Assembly: GCF_007655135.1 (NCBI RefSeq)
Contig: NC_045131.1
Coordinates: forward strand, 19,824,001 to 19,888,000
DNA from: Punica granatum
Lineage: Eukaryota > Streptophyta > Magnoliopsida > Myrtales > Lythraceae
DNA length: 64,000 nucleotides
Reading direction: 5' to 3'
Shown here: piece by piece, positions 1 through 11,800 of the stretch
How positions within the stretch are numbered: position 1 is the stretch's first letter
Layout: every line of letters starts with the position of its first letter
The notes under the pieces: model-generated
What the model saw: only the letters and a program-made list of their open reading frames with translations
The model's database searches: none
What the model was told of the DNA's origin: nothing
Made by a program: the position numbers and the translations under genes

Positions 1-878
1 CGGGGTGCTAGGTGACGGGCACGAGCGTGCTGGTGAGGGACGCTGGGGTGCTCGGTGACGGGCACGAGCGTGCTGGTGACGGACGCTGGGGTGCTCGGTG
101 ACGGGCACGAGCGTGCTGGTGACGGACGCTGGGGTGCTCGGTGACGGGCACGAGCGTGCTGGTGACGGACGCTGGGGTGCTCGGTGACGGGCACGAGCGT
201 GCTGGTGACGGACGCTGGGGTGCTCGGTGACAGGCACGAGCGTGGTCGATGACGAACGCTGGGGTGCTCGGTGACAGACGCTGGGGTGCTAGGTGACGGG
301 CACGAGCGTGCTGGTGACGGACGTTGGGGTGCTCAGTGACGGGCGCGCGCGTGCTAGGTGACGGGCACGAGCGTGCTCGATGACAGACGCTGGTGACGCT
401 CGGTGACAGGCGCTGGCGAGGCTGGTGACGGACGCTGGGGTGCTCGGTGACGGGCACGATCGTGCAGGTGACGGACGCTGGGGTGCTCGGTGACGGGCGA
501 TGGCGAGGCTGGTGACGGACGCTGGGGTGCTCGGTGACGGGCACGATCGTGCCGGTGACGGACGCTGGGGTGCTCGGTGACGGGCACGATCGTGCCGGTG
601 ACGGACGCTGGGGTGCTCGGTGACGGGCCCGATCGTGCCGGTGACGGACGTTGGGGTGCTCGGTGACGGGCACGATCGTGCCGGTGACGGACGCTGGGGT
701 GCTCGGTGATAGGCACGAGCGTGGTCGATGACGGACGCTGGGGTGCTCGGTGACAGACGCTGGTGACGCTCGGTGATCGGCGCTGGCGAGGCTAGTGACG
801 GACGCTGGGGTGCTCGGTGACGGACGCTGGTGACGCTCGGTGACGGACGCTGGTGACGCTGGTGACGCGTCACTGTTC
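1..878 (-). repeat. GC-rich 43-bp minisatellite inside the A1 3' LTR
   Basis: The period is 43 bp (unit starts at 78, 121 and 164), made of a 22-bp half (gacggacgctggggtgctcg plus gt) and a related 21-bp half (gacgggcacgagcgtgctgg plus t). Half units are shuffled and partly deleted towards 878. The array is open in several frames on the minus strand and yields Pro/Ser/Arg/His-rich peptides of up to 290 residues, which is a composition effect. It lies roughly 320 bp downstream of the putative TATA box, so it would be in the transcribed leader. Confidence 0.95.
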
Positions 879-1195
879 ACCCGAGAGCTCCAACCTCACC
901 CGAAACGACCAAAACGATAAGCAAATGACTCCAAACTAAAAAACTGGGTTCAGAAATGGGATCCTTGGGTCCAAAACATGTCGTCTATGAAGTTTGAAGA
1001 ATTTTGGATATAAGTCGGAATAGTGCCCGCTATGGATCCCGACCTAAACTCCAAAGATATTTGGCTTGGTTTTCGGTTTTCATGAAGTTCTTTGCTTGCT
1101 GCTGGTTCCTAAGAAGTTGAGAGCATTTTCTAGAGGGAGAAACTAGCAAGATCATGTGTGCTTCATGAATGATTAGCTTAATGACAAGTATGCAA

Positions 1196-1202
1196 TATAT
1201 AT
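1196..1202 (-). promoter_or_regulatory. Putative TATA box, A1 3' LTR
   Basis: TATATAT sits about 1.57 kb from the LTR start. The same motif is at the equivalent place in the A1 5' LTR (18114-18120), C (25368-25374) and E (46770-46776). Position conservation is the only support; no transcript evidence is available. Confidence 0.45.
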
Positions 1203-2776
1203 GTGAAGCTAATGAGCAATTAAGCAGAACAAAGCACCATTAAGGGCCTCATTAGCAAAAGTCGGTTGCCCTAATGGAGATGAGGATGAATGTCCTTGGA
1301 TTAATGGAGGTGGAGTTAATGGCTTGAGTGTTGACTAGAAAGACCAAAGATATTTTGGGCTAGGTGAGGGCAAGAGAGGAAGAGGAAAAGGCCGAAAGCT
1401 TTGGGGCAAAGGGCGGTTGCCCTTGGGCAGCTCGTGGGTCCCACGGCTTGAGAGGAGAAATCGGGAAAAGGCTCGGGTCTCGATTGGTCGCGTATTCGAA
1501 GTTCGTGGTTCGAATTGAACGTCGAATTGTCGGTATACGCGTGAAAACGAAGTTAATGAGCCCGAGATTGACATTTCCCATTGAGAAATGTCCCGGATGT
1601 GTGTGAGGCTCGGAAGCCGATTTTGCCCATTGCGAGTGATCAGGGCGAAGTTGTCCGCTTCTGACAGCATATTTCTTATCTGCATCTCACGTTGGTCATT
1701 TTGACATAAGTTGTCAGACAACATGAACAATCATCCCTTAAGCCGGTAATGCTAACGTGGGGCCGGAGACGTCCTAGGAGGCCGAAACTGGGTTTCTCAG
1801 GATGACTTCTGAGTTGCTTAGGCACTCCAGAGATTACTGTAATCTCTGTTTGTCAAGGTCAGACCTCCAAGGACTTGAAGAGTGTATCTGAGACCTCTAA
1901 AGCACTGTTCGGGAGATCTAGATGAGTCGAGTGATTTATTCCGACGATTCCACATTGAGCCTTGAGGAGGCTAGCATTGTGTAACGTAAGCATTCGGCGT
2001 CAAGTTTCCCCAAAGAGGACCTCCGGATATGGATTTCCACTGAAAATGGTCATTTCCGCTCTTCGGAGGTTACTCGGGAAACCGTGAAGGGTTTTGCTGT
2101 CTGTTTTGCCCAATTGTGAATGTCTGCTAGAGTTTTCTGGGCAATGCGGTATGAACTTCGTTTGCCGTAATTCCATCAGACCATTCTCCGGCTATGCTCT
2201 TCTGAATAGGGGTATGCTTGTTTTGCCGTTCGGAAGTCATTTGAAGTGTTTGTGTGACTTCCAAGAGACAATCTGAAGCATTATTCATGCTCTGAGTGCT
2301 GATGGGGCATGGCCGCGTCTGATATTTGGCATTAACTTTTCTCTGGGAAACCGACATTTTTGGACTTCCACTGAAAAGTTGTCTGTATACAGAAAATTGT
2401 TCTGTATAGAGCAGATGATTTGCAAAATGCCTTTGAAGACATTTTCCATCTTTTTGGCACTGATGTGGATTTTTGGAGTCCAATATTTACTATCTTCCGA
2501 CGACCGAGCGAACTATCGGAAAATAGTACCGTCCGTGTAGTACACTGAAAATGCCGGTTTTGGACATTGTTGAGCTCTCTGGTCGCTCTGTTGCCCTTTG
2601 GTGACCCCTAGAGTCCTTCTGTCATGTCCATGGGTCATTTGCTCAATTTTGCCGACTTGAGGATGAATAGTGATTTCTTGCTCTGCCTAGCCGTTTTCTG
2701 TATTCTGCTCAAGTCGTGGCTTGGATCATTGCTAATATCGTTGTTTGGAATGGTGAGCCAAAATGGGGTGCTGACA

Positions 2777-2790
2777 GCTTGCCCCTCTTT
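2777..2790 (-). other. Polypurine tract (PPT) of A1
   Basis: The minus strand reads AAAGAGGGGCAAGC directly against the LTR start. The identical 14-mer abuts the LTR of C (23995-24008), D (35894-35907) and F (58149-58162). This is the expected second-strand priming site. Confidence 0.9.
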
Positions 2791-3055
2791 GACTGCTTGC
2801 TCGAGTAGAGGATGCAATCAAAGATTTCAAAAGCACCCCAGTTTGATAGCAATGATCAAGGTGGAATTTCCTATATGGCCCTCTCCCTTTTGCTTTGGAT
2901 ACGTAGGATGTTGTACCTAATAAAAAGGAAGTATAGTGAGATGCGCACAATAAACATGTAGAGTTCGGAACAAAGCTGAGACAGGCAATTAAAGTCGGGA
3001 CTGACCCGACGGGGACTGACCCCAATGCAAGAAAAGTAGTCGGGATTGACCCGAA

Positions 3056-3262
3056 GGGTTTGCAATATGCACGGGGCGCATACCGAATGAACTGCATGGT
3101 TCAAAGGCGCCTACCCGGTGGACTTGCGAGGTACACGAGCGCTTGCTCGGCGGGTTTGCAATATGCACGGGGCGCATACCGAATGAACTGCATGGTTTAA
3201 AGGCGCCTACCCGGTGGACTTGCGAGGTGCACGAGCGCTTGCTCGGCGGGTTTGCAATGTGC
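3056..3262. repeat. 96-bp tandem duplication in the A1 3' UTR
   Basis: The phrase gggtttgcaatatgcacgg starts at 3056 and 3152, and a truncated third start is at 3248, so the period is 96 bp. The same module, inverted, forms part of the 327-bp higher-order repeat of element C. Confidence 0.88.
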
Positions 3263-4108
3263 ACTGCGATCCTGAGAAGGTGCACGCCAATTAAAGTGCA
3301 TTGCGGAAATAAATGTGCACTGCGATCCTGAGAAGGTGCACGCCAATTAAAGTGCATTGCGAAAATAAATGTGCACTGCGATCCTGAGAAGGTGCACGCC
3401 AATTAAAGTGCATTGCCGAAATAAAGGCGCACTGCAATCCTGAGAAGGTGCACGCCAAATGAAAGTGCATTGCAGAAATAAAGGCGCACTGCGATCCTGA
3501 GAAGGTGCACGCCAAATGAAAGTGCATTGCAGAAAAAAGGCGCACTGCGATCCTGAGAAGGTGCACGCCAAATGAAAGTGCATTGCAGAAATAAAGGCGC
3601 ACTGCGATCCTGAGAAGGTGCACGCCAATGAAAGTGCATTGCAGAAATAAAGGCGCACTGCGATCCTGAGAAGGTGCACGCCAAATGAAAGTGCATTGCA
3701 GAAATAAAGGCGCACTGCGATCCTGAGAAGGTGCACGCCAATGAAAGTGCATTGCAGAAATAATGGCGCACTGCGATCCTGAGAAGGTGCACGCCAATGA
3801 AAATGCATTGCAGAAATAAAGGCGCACTGCGATCCTGAGAAGGTGCACGCCAATGAAAGTGCATTGCAGAAATAAAGGCGCACTGCGATCCTGAGAAGGT
3901 GCACGCCAAATGAAAGTGCATTGCAGAAATAAAGGCGCACTGCGATCCTGAGAAGGTGCACGCCAATGAAAGTGCATTGCAGAAATAAAGGCGCACTGCG
4001 ATCCTGAGAAGGTGCACGCCAATGAAAGTGCATTGCAGAAATAAAGGCGCACTGCGATCCTGAGAAGGTGCACACCAATGAAAGTGCATTGCAGAAATAA
4101 AGGTGCGC
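3255..4108. repeat. 55-57-bp tandem array in the A1 3' UTR
   Basis: About 15 units with the core gcactgcgatcctgagaagg, followed by gtgcacgcca and a short A-rich tail; successive starts at 3541, 3598 and 3654 give 57 and 56 bp. Length variants come mainly from ccaaatgaaa versus ccaatgaaa. A diverged version occurs at 21655-23735 in C. Confidence 0.95.
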
Positions 4109-4763
4109 GAAGTAAATGCAAACACTGAGGAGTAGTGTGAGGTGTGGAAGGAATCATTGTGTTTCTTCCATCGTTGATTTCGTCCATGTCGCAATCGATG
4201 CTGTGGTAGGACGTTTCATTGCTTGCCAACTGATGTGGATGTCACTGAATGCCTGGAGTGTTATCCTGAAGGTTTCTCTTCGGATTTAGACTGTAGTTTT
4301 TGGCATAAGGCAGACATGCATTCGTCAAAGAGAAACTCTTTTCGGGGTTCACATCCTGCTTCCTGCATCTAGAATCAAAAGGGCTAATAGTGGTTGTCAA
4401 TCTTACTCTATAGCCATAATGAAGATGTGTAAAGAAGTCTGAATAATAATGCTTTGGGGATTTGAACATGATGACCATTTAAAGGGGTGGTCGTCTCCCG
4501 CTAAATTGTGACTCGACAAAAAAGGCTTATGTTTACAGAACGGGCATGACCCGTAGAATTTGCATTAAGGTAAGCGGAAGGATTTTGGGATCCTCCAAGT
4601 CAAGGATACGACGATTCGAGTGCATGTCGAAACTTGTCTTGCGCTGTGAGAGTCAGAGAGAGTTTGCTTGCATCGGAGACTGCCAAACTACTACTTGTTG
4701 TCGCTTCACACTGAGTGTAGCTGTCATTTCATAGTCGAGCTGCCGAAGGCCCCTAACTTCTGC

Positions 4764-4984
4764 CTAGGTCGCAAGACGCGTGACGACCTAGCGGGGTATT
4801 GTTTTTGACTCTTCTCTCCTTTAGAGCTCACCTTTTGCTATGACCGTCCCACTTGGATCTAGTCATACCTCTCGGTTCCTCTAACTTTTGCCTAGGGCAC
4901 CCTTTCGGGTTTGCACTCTAGCGAGGATTTTGCTTTGTACTCTCCTTTTGCCACGGTCCCCCTTTGGCGGGATTTTAAACCGTG
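4764..4984 (-). other. Row of short hairpins in the A1 3' UTR
   Basis: Inverted repeats seen directly: CTAGGTCG (4764-4771) with CGACCTAG (4784-4791); TATGAC (4839-4844) with GTCATA (4862-4867); CTAG (4892-4895) with CTAG (4918-4921), imperfect inside; CACGGT (4952-4957) with ACCGTG (4979-4984). A repeated linker with ccttttgc lies between several of them. Equivalent stems, some with paired changes, occur in C, D and F. Function is unknown; a structured RNA is my inference. Confidence 0.6.
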
Positions 4985-5211
4985 CCCCTCATTCCCTAAT
5001 TTTTACCCAGGCCGCCTCAAAGAGGTTTTCAACCTAGCGGGAGATTTATTATTTTTTCTCTCAGGACAAGTTCAGAGAAAGGGAAAGAGCAGAAGCGGGG
5101 AGTGTATTAATAAGCAGAAATGAAAGTGCTGGGAGATTGTACATGCGAAGAAAGTTAAAAATGTAATGTGCATTTGAGGAAAACGTCCACAGTGGAATGA
5201 GAGAAACACCA

Positions 5212-8200
5212 TCACGGATAGTATTTCTTAAGTGTATCAGCGTTGACCGGAAGAGCGTTCTCGTTCCCGTCCATATCATTGAGAATGATTGCCCCCCCGT
5301 CAAAGACTTCTTTAACAATGAAGGGACCGTCGTATTTGTAAGCAAACTTGCCCCTGGAATCAGGGGCGATATGCAAAACTTTCCGCAGGTCGAGGTCGCC
5401 GGGGCTGAACTCGCGAGGACGAACTTTCTTGTTAAAAGCTCGGGCCATTCTTTGCTGATAGCACTGACCGTGGCAAAGTGCTGTTAGCCGCCTCTCATCA
5501 ATGAGATTGAGCTGTTCGTAGCGTTGCTTCGCCCATTCTGCTTCCTTGAGCTTGGACTCGGCAAGGACCCTCATAGAGGGAATCTCTACTTCAATTGGAA
5601 GAACTGCTTCCATGCCGTAGACCAAAGAATATGGGGTTGATCCAGTGGACGAGCGGATAGAAGTCCGATACGCCAAGAGTGCGAACGGGAGCATCTCGTG
5701 CCAGTCTCTGTAATTAACTGTCATCTTCTCAATGATTTTCTTTATGTTCTTGTTTGCAGCTTCTACCGCGCCGTTCATTTGTGGACGATACGGAGAGGAG
5801 TTGCGGTGTAGAATCTTGAACTGTGCACAGAGCTCGTCAATGAGCTTATTGTTCAAATTCTTGGCGTTGTCTGTGACAAGTGTCGCAGGGACCCCGTAAC
5901 GTGCGATAATGTCGCGTTTGAGGGAGCGTGCCACGGTTTTTGCAGTGACCGATGCAAGGGTGATAGCTTCGATCCATTTGGTGAAGTAATCGATAGCTAC
6001 CAGTATGTACAAGTGCCCATTGGATGCTTTGGGGTTAATAGGACCAATCACGTCCATGCCCCACATTGAAAAGGGCCACGGAGCAGCCATTGGATGCAGC
6101 TCGTTGGGTGGTGCTATGATCTGATTTGCGTAAACTTGACACAAGTGACAATGCCTGACATGTTTGACGCAGTCAGTCTCTATGGTGGACCAGAAATACC
6201 CAAGTCGCATGAGCTTCTTTGCTAGCATGAGCCCGTTCATGTGAGGTCCGCAATTTCCCTCGTGCACTTCTTCCATGAGGCGTTGTGCCTCATTCTCATC
6301 AACACAACGAAGCAGTGTGGCATCGAATGAACGGCGGTAAAGGGTTTCACCACTCAAGAAGAAATTTGCTGCAATGCGCCGAAGAGTCTTCCGGTCATGT
6401 CGATCGGTGAATGCTGGGAATTGACCCGTTTGTAGCAAGTGTTTAATGTCTGCATACCACGGTTTGCCGTCGACAGCGTCGATTACATCGCAATGGGCAG
6501 GACCCTGAGCAATCTCAAACTCGAGGGGCTCGATGAGATTCTCTTTTATGATGCTAACCATGGAAGCGAGTGTTGCGAGTGCATCGGCGAACTGGTTCTT
6601 CATGCGCGGTGTGTATGTAAATGAGATGTCCTTGAAGTTTTCTGTCAAGTCTTCAAGGTACTCATCATATGGCACCAGTTTCGGATCTTTCGTCTTCCAC
6701 TGTTTGAGTGTCTGAAAGATTGTGAGCATGGAATCTCCAAACACTTCAAGCTCCTTGACTTTGAGGTCGATTGCCGCCTGCAAGCCGAGGATACATGCCT
6801 CATATTCGGCTATGTTGTTAATGCAGGGGAAATCAATCTTCGCTGCAACAGGGAAATAATGCCCTTCAGGGGATATCAGCACTGAGCCAATCCCTGACCC
6901 GGTGGAATTGACTGCACCATTGAAGTACATCTTCCATCTGGTAATTTCCTCCTCACCACTCATTTGGAGGATTCTTTCGTCTGGAAAGTTAGAGTCGATC
7001 GGTGTGTCATCGACAATCGGGAACTCTGCTAGATGATCTGCTATCGCTTGGCCCTTCACTGATGTGCGCGACACATATTCGATGTCGTACTCCGTCAGTT
7101 GGCAACGCCATTTTGCTATATTCCTCATGGAGGACGGAGTGCTAAGTAGATATTTCAAAGGATCTGCCTTCGACAGCAGGCGAACAGTATGGTAGAGAGT
7201 GTATTGCCGGAGCCTTTGCATGACCCACACAAGTGCGCAACACATTTTCTCTATCTCAGGGTAATTGGACTCCCCTTCAGTGAACTTTTTGCTTAAATAA
7301 TAAATTGCTCGCTCTGCGTGAGAGGATTCGTCCTTTTGCCCTAACATGCATCCGATGGATTGTCGGCGCACCGTCAAGTACAAAATGAGAGGACGATCCG
7401 GTGAAGGTGGAACCAACACCGATGGCTGAATTAGATATGCCTTGATGGTATCAAAAGCTTTCTGACACTCATCATCCCATTCGACCGTTGCATTTTTCCG
7501 AAGCAGACGGAAGAGAGGTTGGCACTTATCTGTCAAATTTGCAATGAAACGCGCGATGTAATTCAGCCGTCCTAAGAAGCTCCTCACTTCGCGCACTGTC
7601 GATGGAGGGGGCAATTCCATGATCGCTTTAACTTTGTCAGGGTCGACCTTGATGCCTTCCTCACTAACTATAAACCCTAACAATTTCCCTGACTTGACGC
7701 CAAATGTGCATTTCGCTGGGTTAAGTCGGAGTTTATACTTCTTGAGGCGGTTGAACAATCGTTTGAGGTTAACCAAATGATCTTCTCCTTCTTTGGACTT
7801 CGCGATCATGTCGTCGACATAGACCTCGATCTCTTTATGCATCTTGTCATGAAAGAGAGTGACCATTGCTCGTTGATAGGTTGCCCCGGCATTTTTGAGA
7901 CCGAAAGGCATGACCTTGTAGCAAAATGTACCCCACATCGTGATGAATGTGGTCTTGACTTTGTCTTCTTCGGCCATCTGAATCTATTTGTATCCAGAGA
8001 AACCATCCATGAAGGAGAATTGTGTGTGGCGCGCTGTATTGTCCACCAAGACATCGATGTGAGGCAGCGGAAAATTATCCTTTGGGCTAGCCCTATTGAG
8101 ATCTCGGTAGTCGATGCAGACTCTGACTTTCCCATTTTTCTTCTCCACTAGAACAATGTTCGCTATCCATTCAGAGTAATTGCATACCTCCAAGAATCCC

Positions 8201-8661
8201 GCGTCTACTTGCTTGATGACTTCTTCCTTAATGCGTAAGAGAAGGTCAGCTCGTTGACGTCGCAAGTGTTGGCGTTTGGGTGGGAATCTTTCAGTATCGA
8301 GTGGAAGGAAATACTTTACGATTGAGGGGTCTAGGCCTGGCATATCGGCGTAGGACCATGCAAATACCTCCTGATACTCTGTCAAGAAGTCGATCATTCG
8401 GGCTCTCTGTGCAAGGTCGAGTCCCGTTCCGATTCTAAGGGTGCGTGGTTCTTCTGCGTTACCTATGTTGATGTCTTCGGTTGGCTCGACGGAAGTGAGT
8501 TGGTGGTTTTCGAGACGATGCAAACTCTCTTCTATCTCGGGCACGCGACCATCCTCGTCAAGTCCTTCCCCGAAGTATATGGGTAGGAACTTTCCGAGAT
8601 GTGTTTCGAGTGAATCCGAATCGTTGTATCCGTGATTTGGATTCGATTGGAGCCTGGCCAT
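5212..8661 (-). pseudogene. pol: A1 pol: reverse transcriptase, RNase H, archaeal-type RNase H, integrase (one in-frame stop)
   Basis: This copies element RNA into DNA and inserts it. N-terminal RT with VCIDYRDLN and FSFMDGFSGY runs to an in-frame TAG at 7984-7986; the same frame continues from 7983 to a natural TGA at 5212-5214. Numbering from the Met at 7977: RT catalytic YVDD at 53-56; a degenerate first RNase H at about 166-300, whose LYLTVRRQ segment lacks the usual Asp; a second, archaeal-type RNase H at about 345-475 with AEYEA, FGDS and FADAL, but YFNGA where YFDGA is expected; integrase HHCC finger at about 572-613; integrase core with Asp642, Asp703 and Glu739 all present; C-terminal GDLDLRKVL at 860-868. 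The Met at 8661 is only the first ATG; the natural entry is probably through the intron acceptor at 8654. A duplicated RNase H with a degenerate original is known for Tat elements. One stop and one catalytic change make this copy inactive. Confidence 0.92.
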
Positions 8662-8844
8662 GAAAGTGAATTGTTTTAGAAATTAAAGGTGTTAGAAGTG
8701 AGTGCAAGAGAGAGAATTTAGGCACAGGAAATCAAAAAGCATGCAGGGATTCTATTAACAAGCCATAACAAAAACCCCTCTTCTGTCATGTGGCTTATGG
8801 CATTGCCGACATGCAGGTAGCATTATGTATAAAGACCGTCTTAC
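8654..8844 (-). other. Predicted 191-nt intron between protease and reverse transcriptase
   Basis: Donor GTAAGA begins at 8844 inside the last codons of gag-pro, and its TAA is the gag-pro stop. The acceptor ends TGGCCAG at 8654, after a stretch with a CTAAAAC branch-like site. Removing 191 nt moves from the gag-pro frame exactly into the RT frame: the two frames differ by 2, and 191 leaves remainder 2. An intron at this point is an established trait of Ogre elements. Splicing itself is inferred from sequence only. Confidence 0.7.
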
Positions 8845-11800
8845 ACATCGGCAACTATGGCCGAGTAGAGCGGAATTGAAGTCCAGTTGGTAAGCTCCTC
8901 ATCCTCCTGTACAGGGCGGATATGAACCTTAGAAGATGTCTCCTCAATGACGGCATATATGGCTGGCAAAGCCAAAAACGCTTCAACTGCATCCGAAGAG
9001 AAGTCATCTGTTTCAGTGATCGGGTTCTCGGAGGTGCCTCCCATGATTTGTGGTGGTGCTGCAAAAAACTGTGAGAGTGGTGGAACCGGCATGCCCCTAT
9101 AGAGTTTCCCATAATATGCAGCAAGGAGGTGTAGATGTTTTCCACGACGAGCTTGCATGATCTCATGGCAGGAGGGACGAAAGCCGAGTCCCCTCCTATT
9201 GCGGTATTCCTCCATTTCAATCGGTCGAAGGATTCCTTGTGCACGTTCCCCGAGTCCAGTTCCAGGGACATAATTGTTCTTCAAGAGAACTTTTCCAATC
9301 ATGCGATCAGTTCGTGATGGGCTGACCTCTCCGTAGTCTCGAATTACGGAGATCATGTCGAAAGAATGGAAGGGAAGATTCTGATCTTCTCCAATGCTGA
9401 TATAAGGGATAGCCGTTTCCTTATAGACTGCGTAATCTTCCTCGCCGTTGACAGTGACGAGTTTGCCTTCGGCAAAGAATTTCAACTTCTGGTGCAATGA
9501 TGAAGGAACGGCGCCGGCGGCGTGAATCGATGGCCTTCCAAGTAGGAGACTAAAAGCATTGGGTATTTCTAGGATCTGGAAGGTAATAGAGAATGAACAA
9601 GGACCCACATCAATTAGGAGATCAATTTCACCATTCACCACTCTCTTGGAGCCGTCAAAGGCTCGAACGGTGGTCTTGCTTGCACGAATGCGACTCATGT
9701 CCACGTTCATCTGTTTCAACGTGGAGACGGGGCAAACGTTAAGAGCAGAGCCGTTGTCGATCATGACTCGACCAACGACATGGTTGTTGCACTTGCAAAC
9801 TATGTGCAATGCCCGCAAGTGTCTTTGTCCTTCCGTGGGAATTTCGTCTTCCGAAAAGGAAATCTGATTCCAGAAAATAGAATTCACTGTCTCCTCGATT
9901 CTAGTCGGTGCAGTATCTTTCGGGACTTGTGCCGCAGTGAGAACTTTCAGCAAAGCGTCCCGATGAGGCTCAGAGTTCAAGAGCAATGCGAGCAACGATA
10001 TATGAGCTGGTGACTTGCTCATTTGCTCGACCACTTTGTATTCGCTTGCTTTGATCACCTTCATGAAATCTTCGGCTTCTTGATCGGTGACCTTCTTTGT
10101 AGAGAATGACACGGCTTTTGGAGCGGTTGAGAACTCAGTAGCGGGAGCCTTTCCTTTGTAAACAGGCTCTGGACCCTGATAAACCCGTCCTGAGCGCGTG
10201 ATTCCCATCGCGCTCATTTCCAGTTCTGCACTGGCAACCTCGCTCTCATATGTCCAGGGAACTAGACTATCGTGATAAGGCTCCTTTGCATGAACTTCTA
10301 TAACGAACGGGACGGGAGCGAATGCGACTTCTACTGGAGCATAGTTAATGGCAAATGGAGTTGAGGCCTTTTGCGCGTCTTCTTCCTCCTCAATAGCAGC
10401 AATGCTAATCATGTTCACAGAAGGTCCTGAACCTGATCCATGATCAGGAAGAGGATTTGCACGGACATTCGGCGGCTTGGCCTCGTTAAAAGAGATTTGT
10501 CTTGCATCAATCATCTCCTGGATTCTATCTCGGAGTCTCCAACAAGTATCCAGAGTGTGACCAGGAGCACCCTGATGAAATTCACAGCGAAGATTCTGGT
10601 TATGCATGGACGGATCAAAACGGGGACCTGGTGCTTCCGTTTTGATCTTGTCGCCTGCAATGAGCTGTCTGAATATGTGAGAGGGGGGAGCTGGTAAATT
10701 GGTGTACTGCTTGCGTGAACGCGGTTGAGCAGCACTGTCTTGTTGAGCTCTAGGAGCTGGAACCCGTTGAGCCGGCTGAGGAGGTCTCGAAGCCGGGGGT
10801 CTAGCTTGTTGAACTTGAACAGGAGGGTACGGTTGCGGAGGTTGCGACTGGATAACAGTGGGCGGGGTTGAGAAATAAGCTTGCGGCGTTTGATGAGGTT
10901 GCACATACTGCACAGGATGCGCATACGCCTGAGAAGTCGGTAATGCAGGGGTGTAGTCCACCGACATTGGTTGTGGAGCTTGATGTCCAGAATTGACGAT
11001 GCCAATAGTCGCGTCTTTGCCTCTTCTGGATATTCCGGCAGTTTGTTTCTTCGGTGTTTCTCCGTCTTTCTTCCTTGACGGGCCTTCAATTCTTCCTAGC
11101 TTAACTCCCATATCCAACTTCTTTCCTGCCTCAATCAGGTCTGAGAAAGAGGAAGTATGAGCCAGGAGATGTGAGTAATATGCGCCTCTGAGCGTAGAAT
11201 GAAACAGTTGAACTTGCTGTCGCTCAGTGATTGGAGGTATGTGCTTTGCCGCTTTTCCCCTCCATTCCGTTGCGTATGCTTCGAAAGTTTGACTTTCTTT
11301 CATCTCTGCCATGCTAAGATCAAGAAGAGTAGGAGGTGTCTCTGCGCAGAATCGGTATTGGTCGAGGAATTTCTGAGAAAGATCTGTCCATGTAGGGATG
11401 TCGCCGGCTTTCAGGGTCATAAACCAATCTAGCGCCGATCTCGTAAGACTGTCTTGGAAAGTCTGGATGACAAATTCCTCGTAATCCCAATACGAAAGTA
11501 TTTTGCTATGATAGTGACGGAGATGATGCCGAGGGTCTTTGGTCCCATCGTACCTCTTAAAATCTGGAATCTTGATCTTAGGGGGCAACAACATGCCCGG
11601 AAAGAGATTCTAGTCACTGTCACCGAATTCAAGACGAGAAGTGCCTGCTTGGAGGGTTCGAATGGTTTCCTCCATTCTCTTCATTCTTTTCTCCTGTTCA
11701 TTTTCAGGAGGAATGTTCGTCGGTAGAACTGCAGGTGCGGCATGAGTAGGCGTGCCTGGCTCAGTGGGGGGAATATTTAGAGGCGTTGGAGTTTGGTAGG

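Larger units (their letters stand above)
1..2776 (-). repeat. 3' LTR of A1 (partial; distal end outside window)
   Basis: The right edge reads, on the minus strand, TGTCAGCACCCC, the LTR start, immediately preceded by the polypurine tract. Positions 880-2776 match 17798-19723 nearly base for base. Compared with the 5' LTR and with element E this copy lacks a net 29 bp near 1293-1300, so that deletion is private to this LTR. All short ORFs in it recur in other LTR copies without coding conservation and I treat them as noise. Confidence 0.92.
2791..5211 (-). other. 3' untranslated region of A1
   Basis: This non-coding stretch separates the pol stop (5212) from the PPT. From pol outward it holds a block homologous to parts of the C, D and F 3' UTRs (about 4740-5100, with hairpins), a segment at about 4110-4260 matching C (about 21480-21640, inverted), the 57-bp array and two 96-bp units. 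Compared with C, D and F it lacks about 1 kb of the conserved block. Long ORFs on both strands come from the tandem repeats. Confidence 0.85.

Noticed and set aside
8..880. 290-codon Pro/Ser/Arg/His-rich ORF on the minus strand
   Set aside because: It lies wholly in the 43-bp minisatellite; several frames are open at once and copies differ in length and frame between LTRs.
3291..4229. 312-, 263- and 243-codon ORFs on the minus strand
   Set aside because: All three frames are open across the 57-bp array; typical of a tandem repeat without stops, not a protein.
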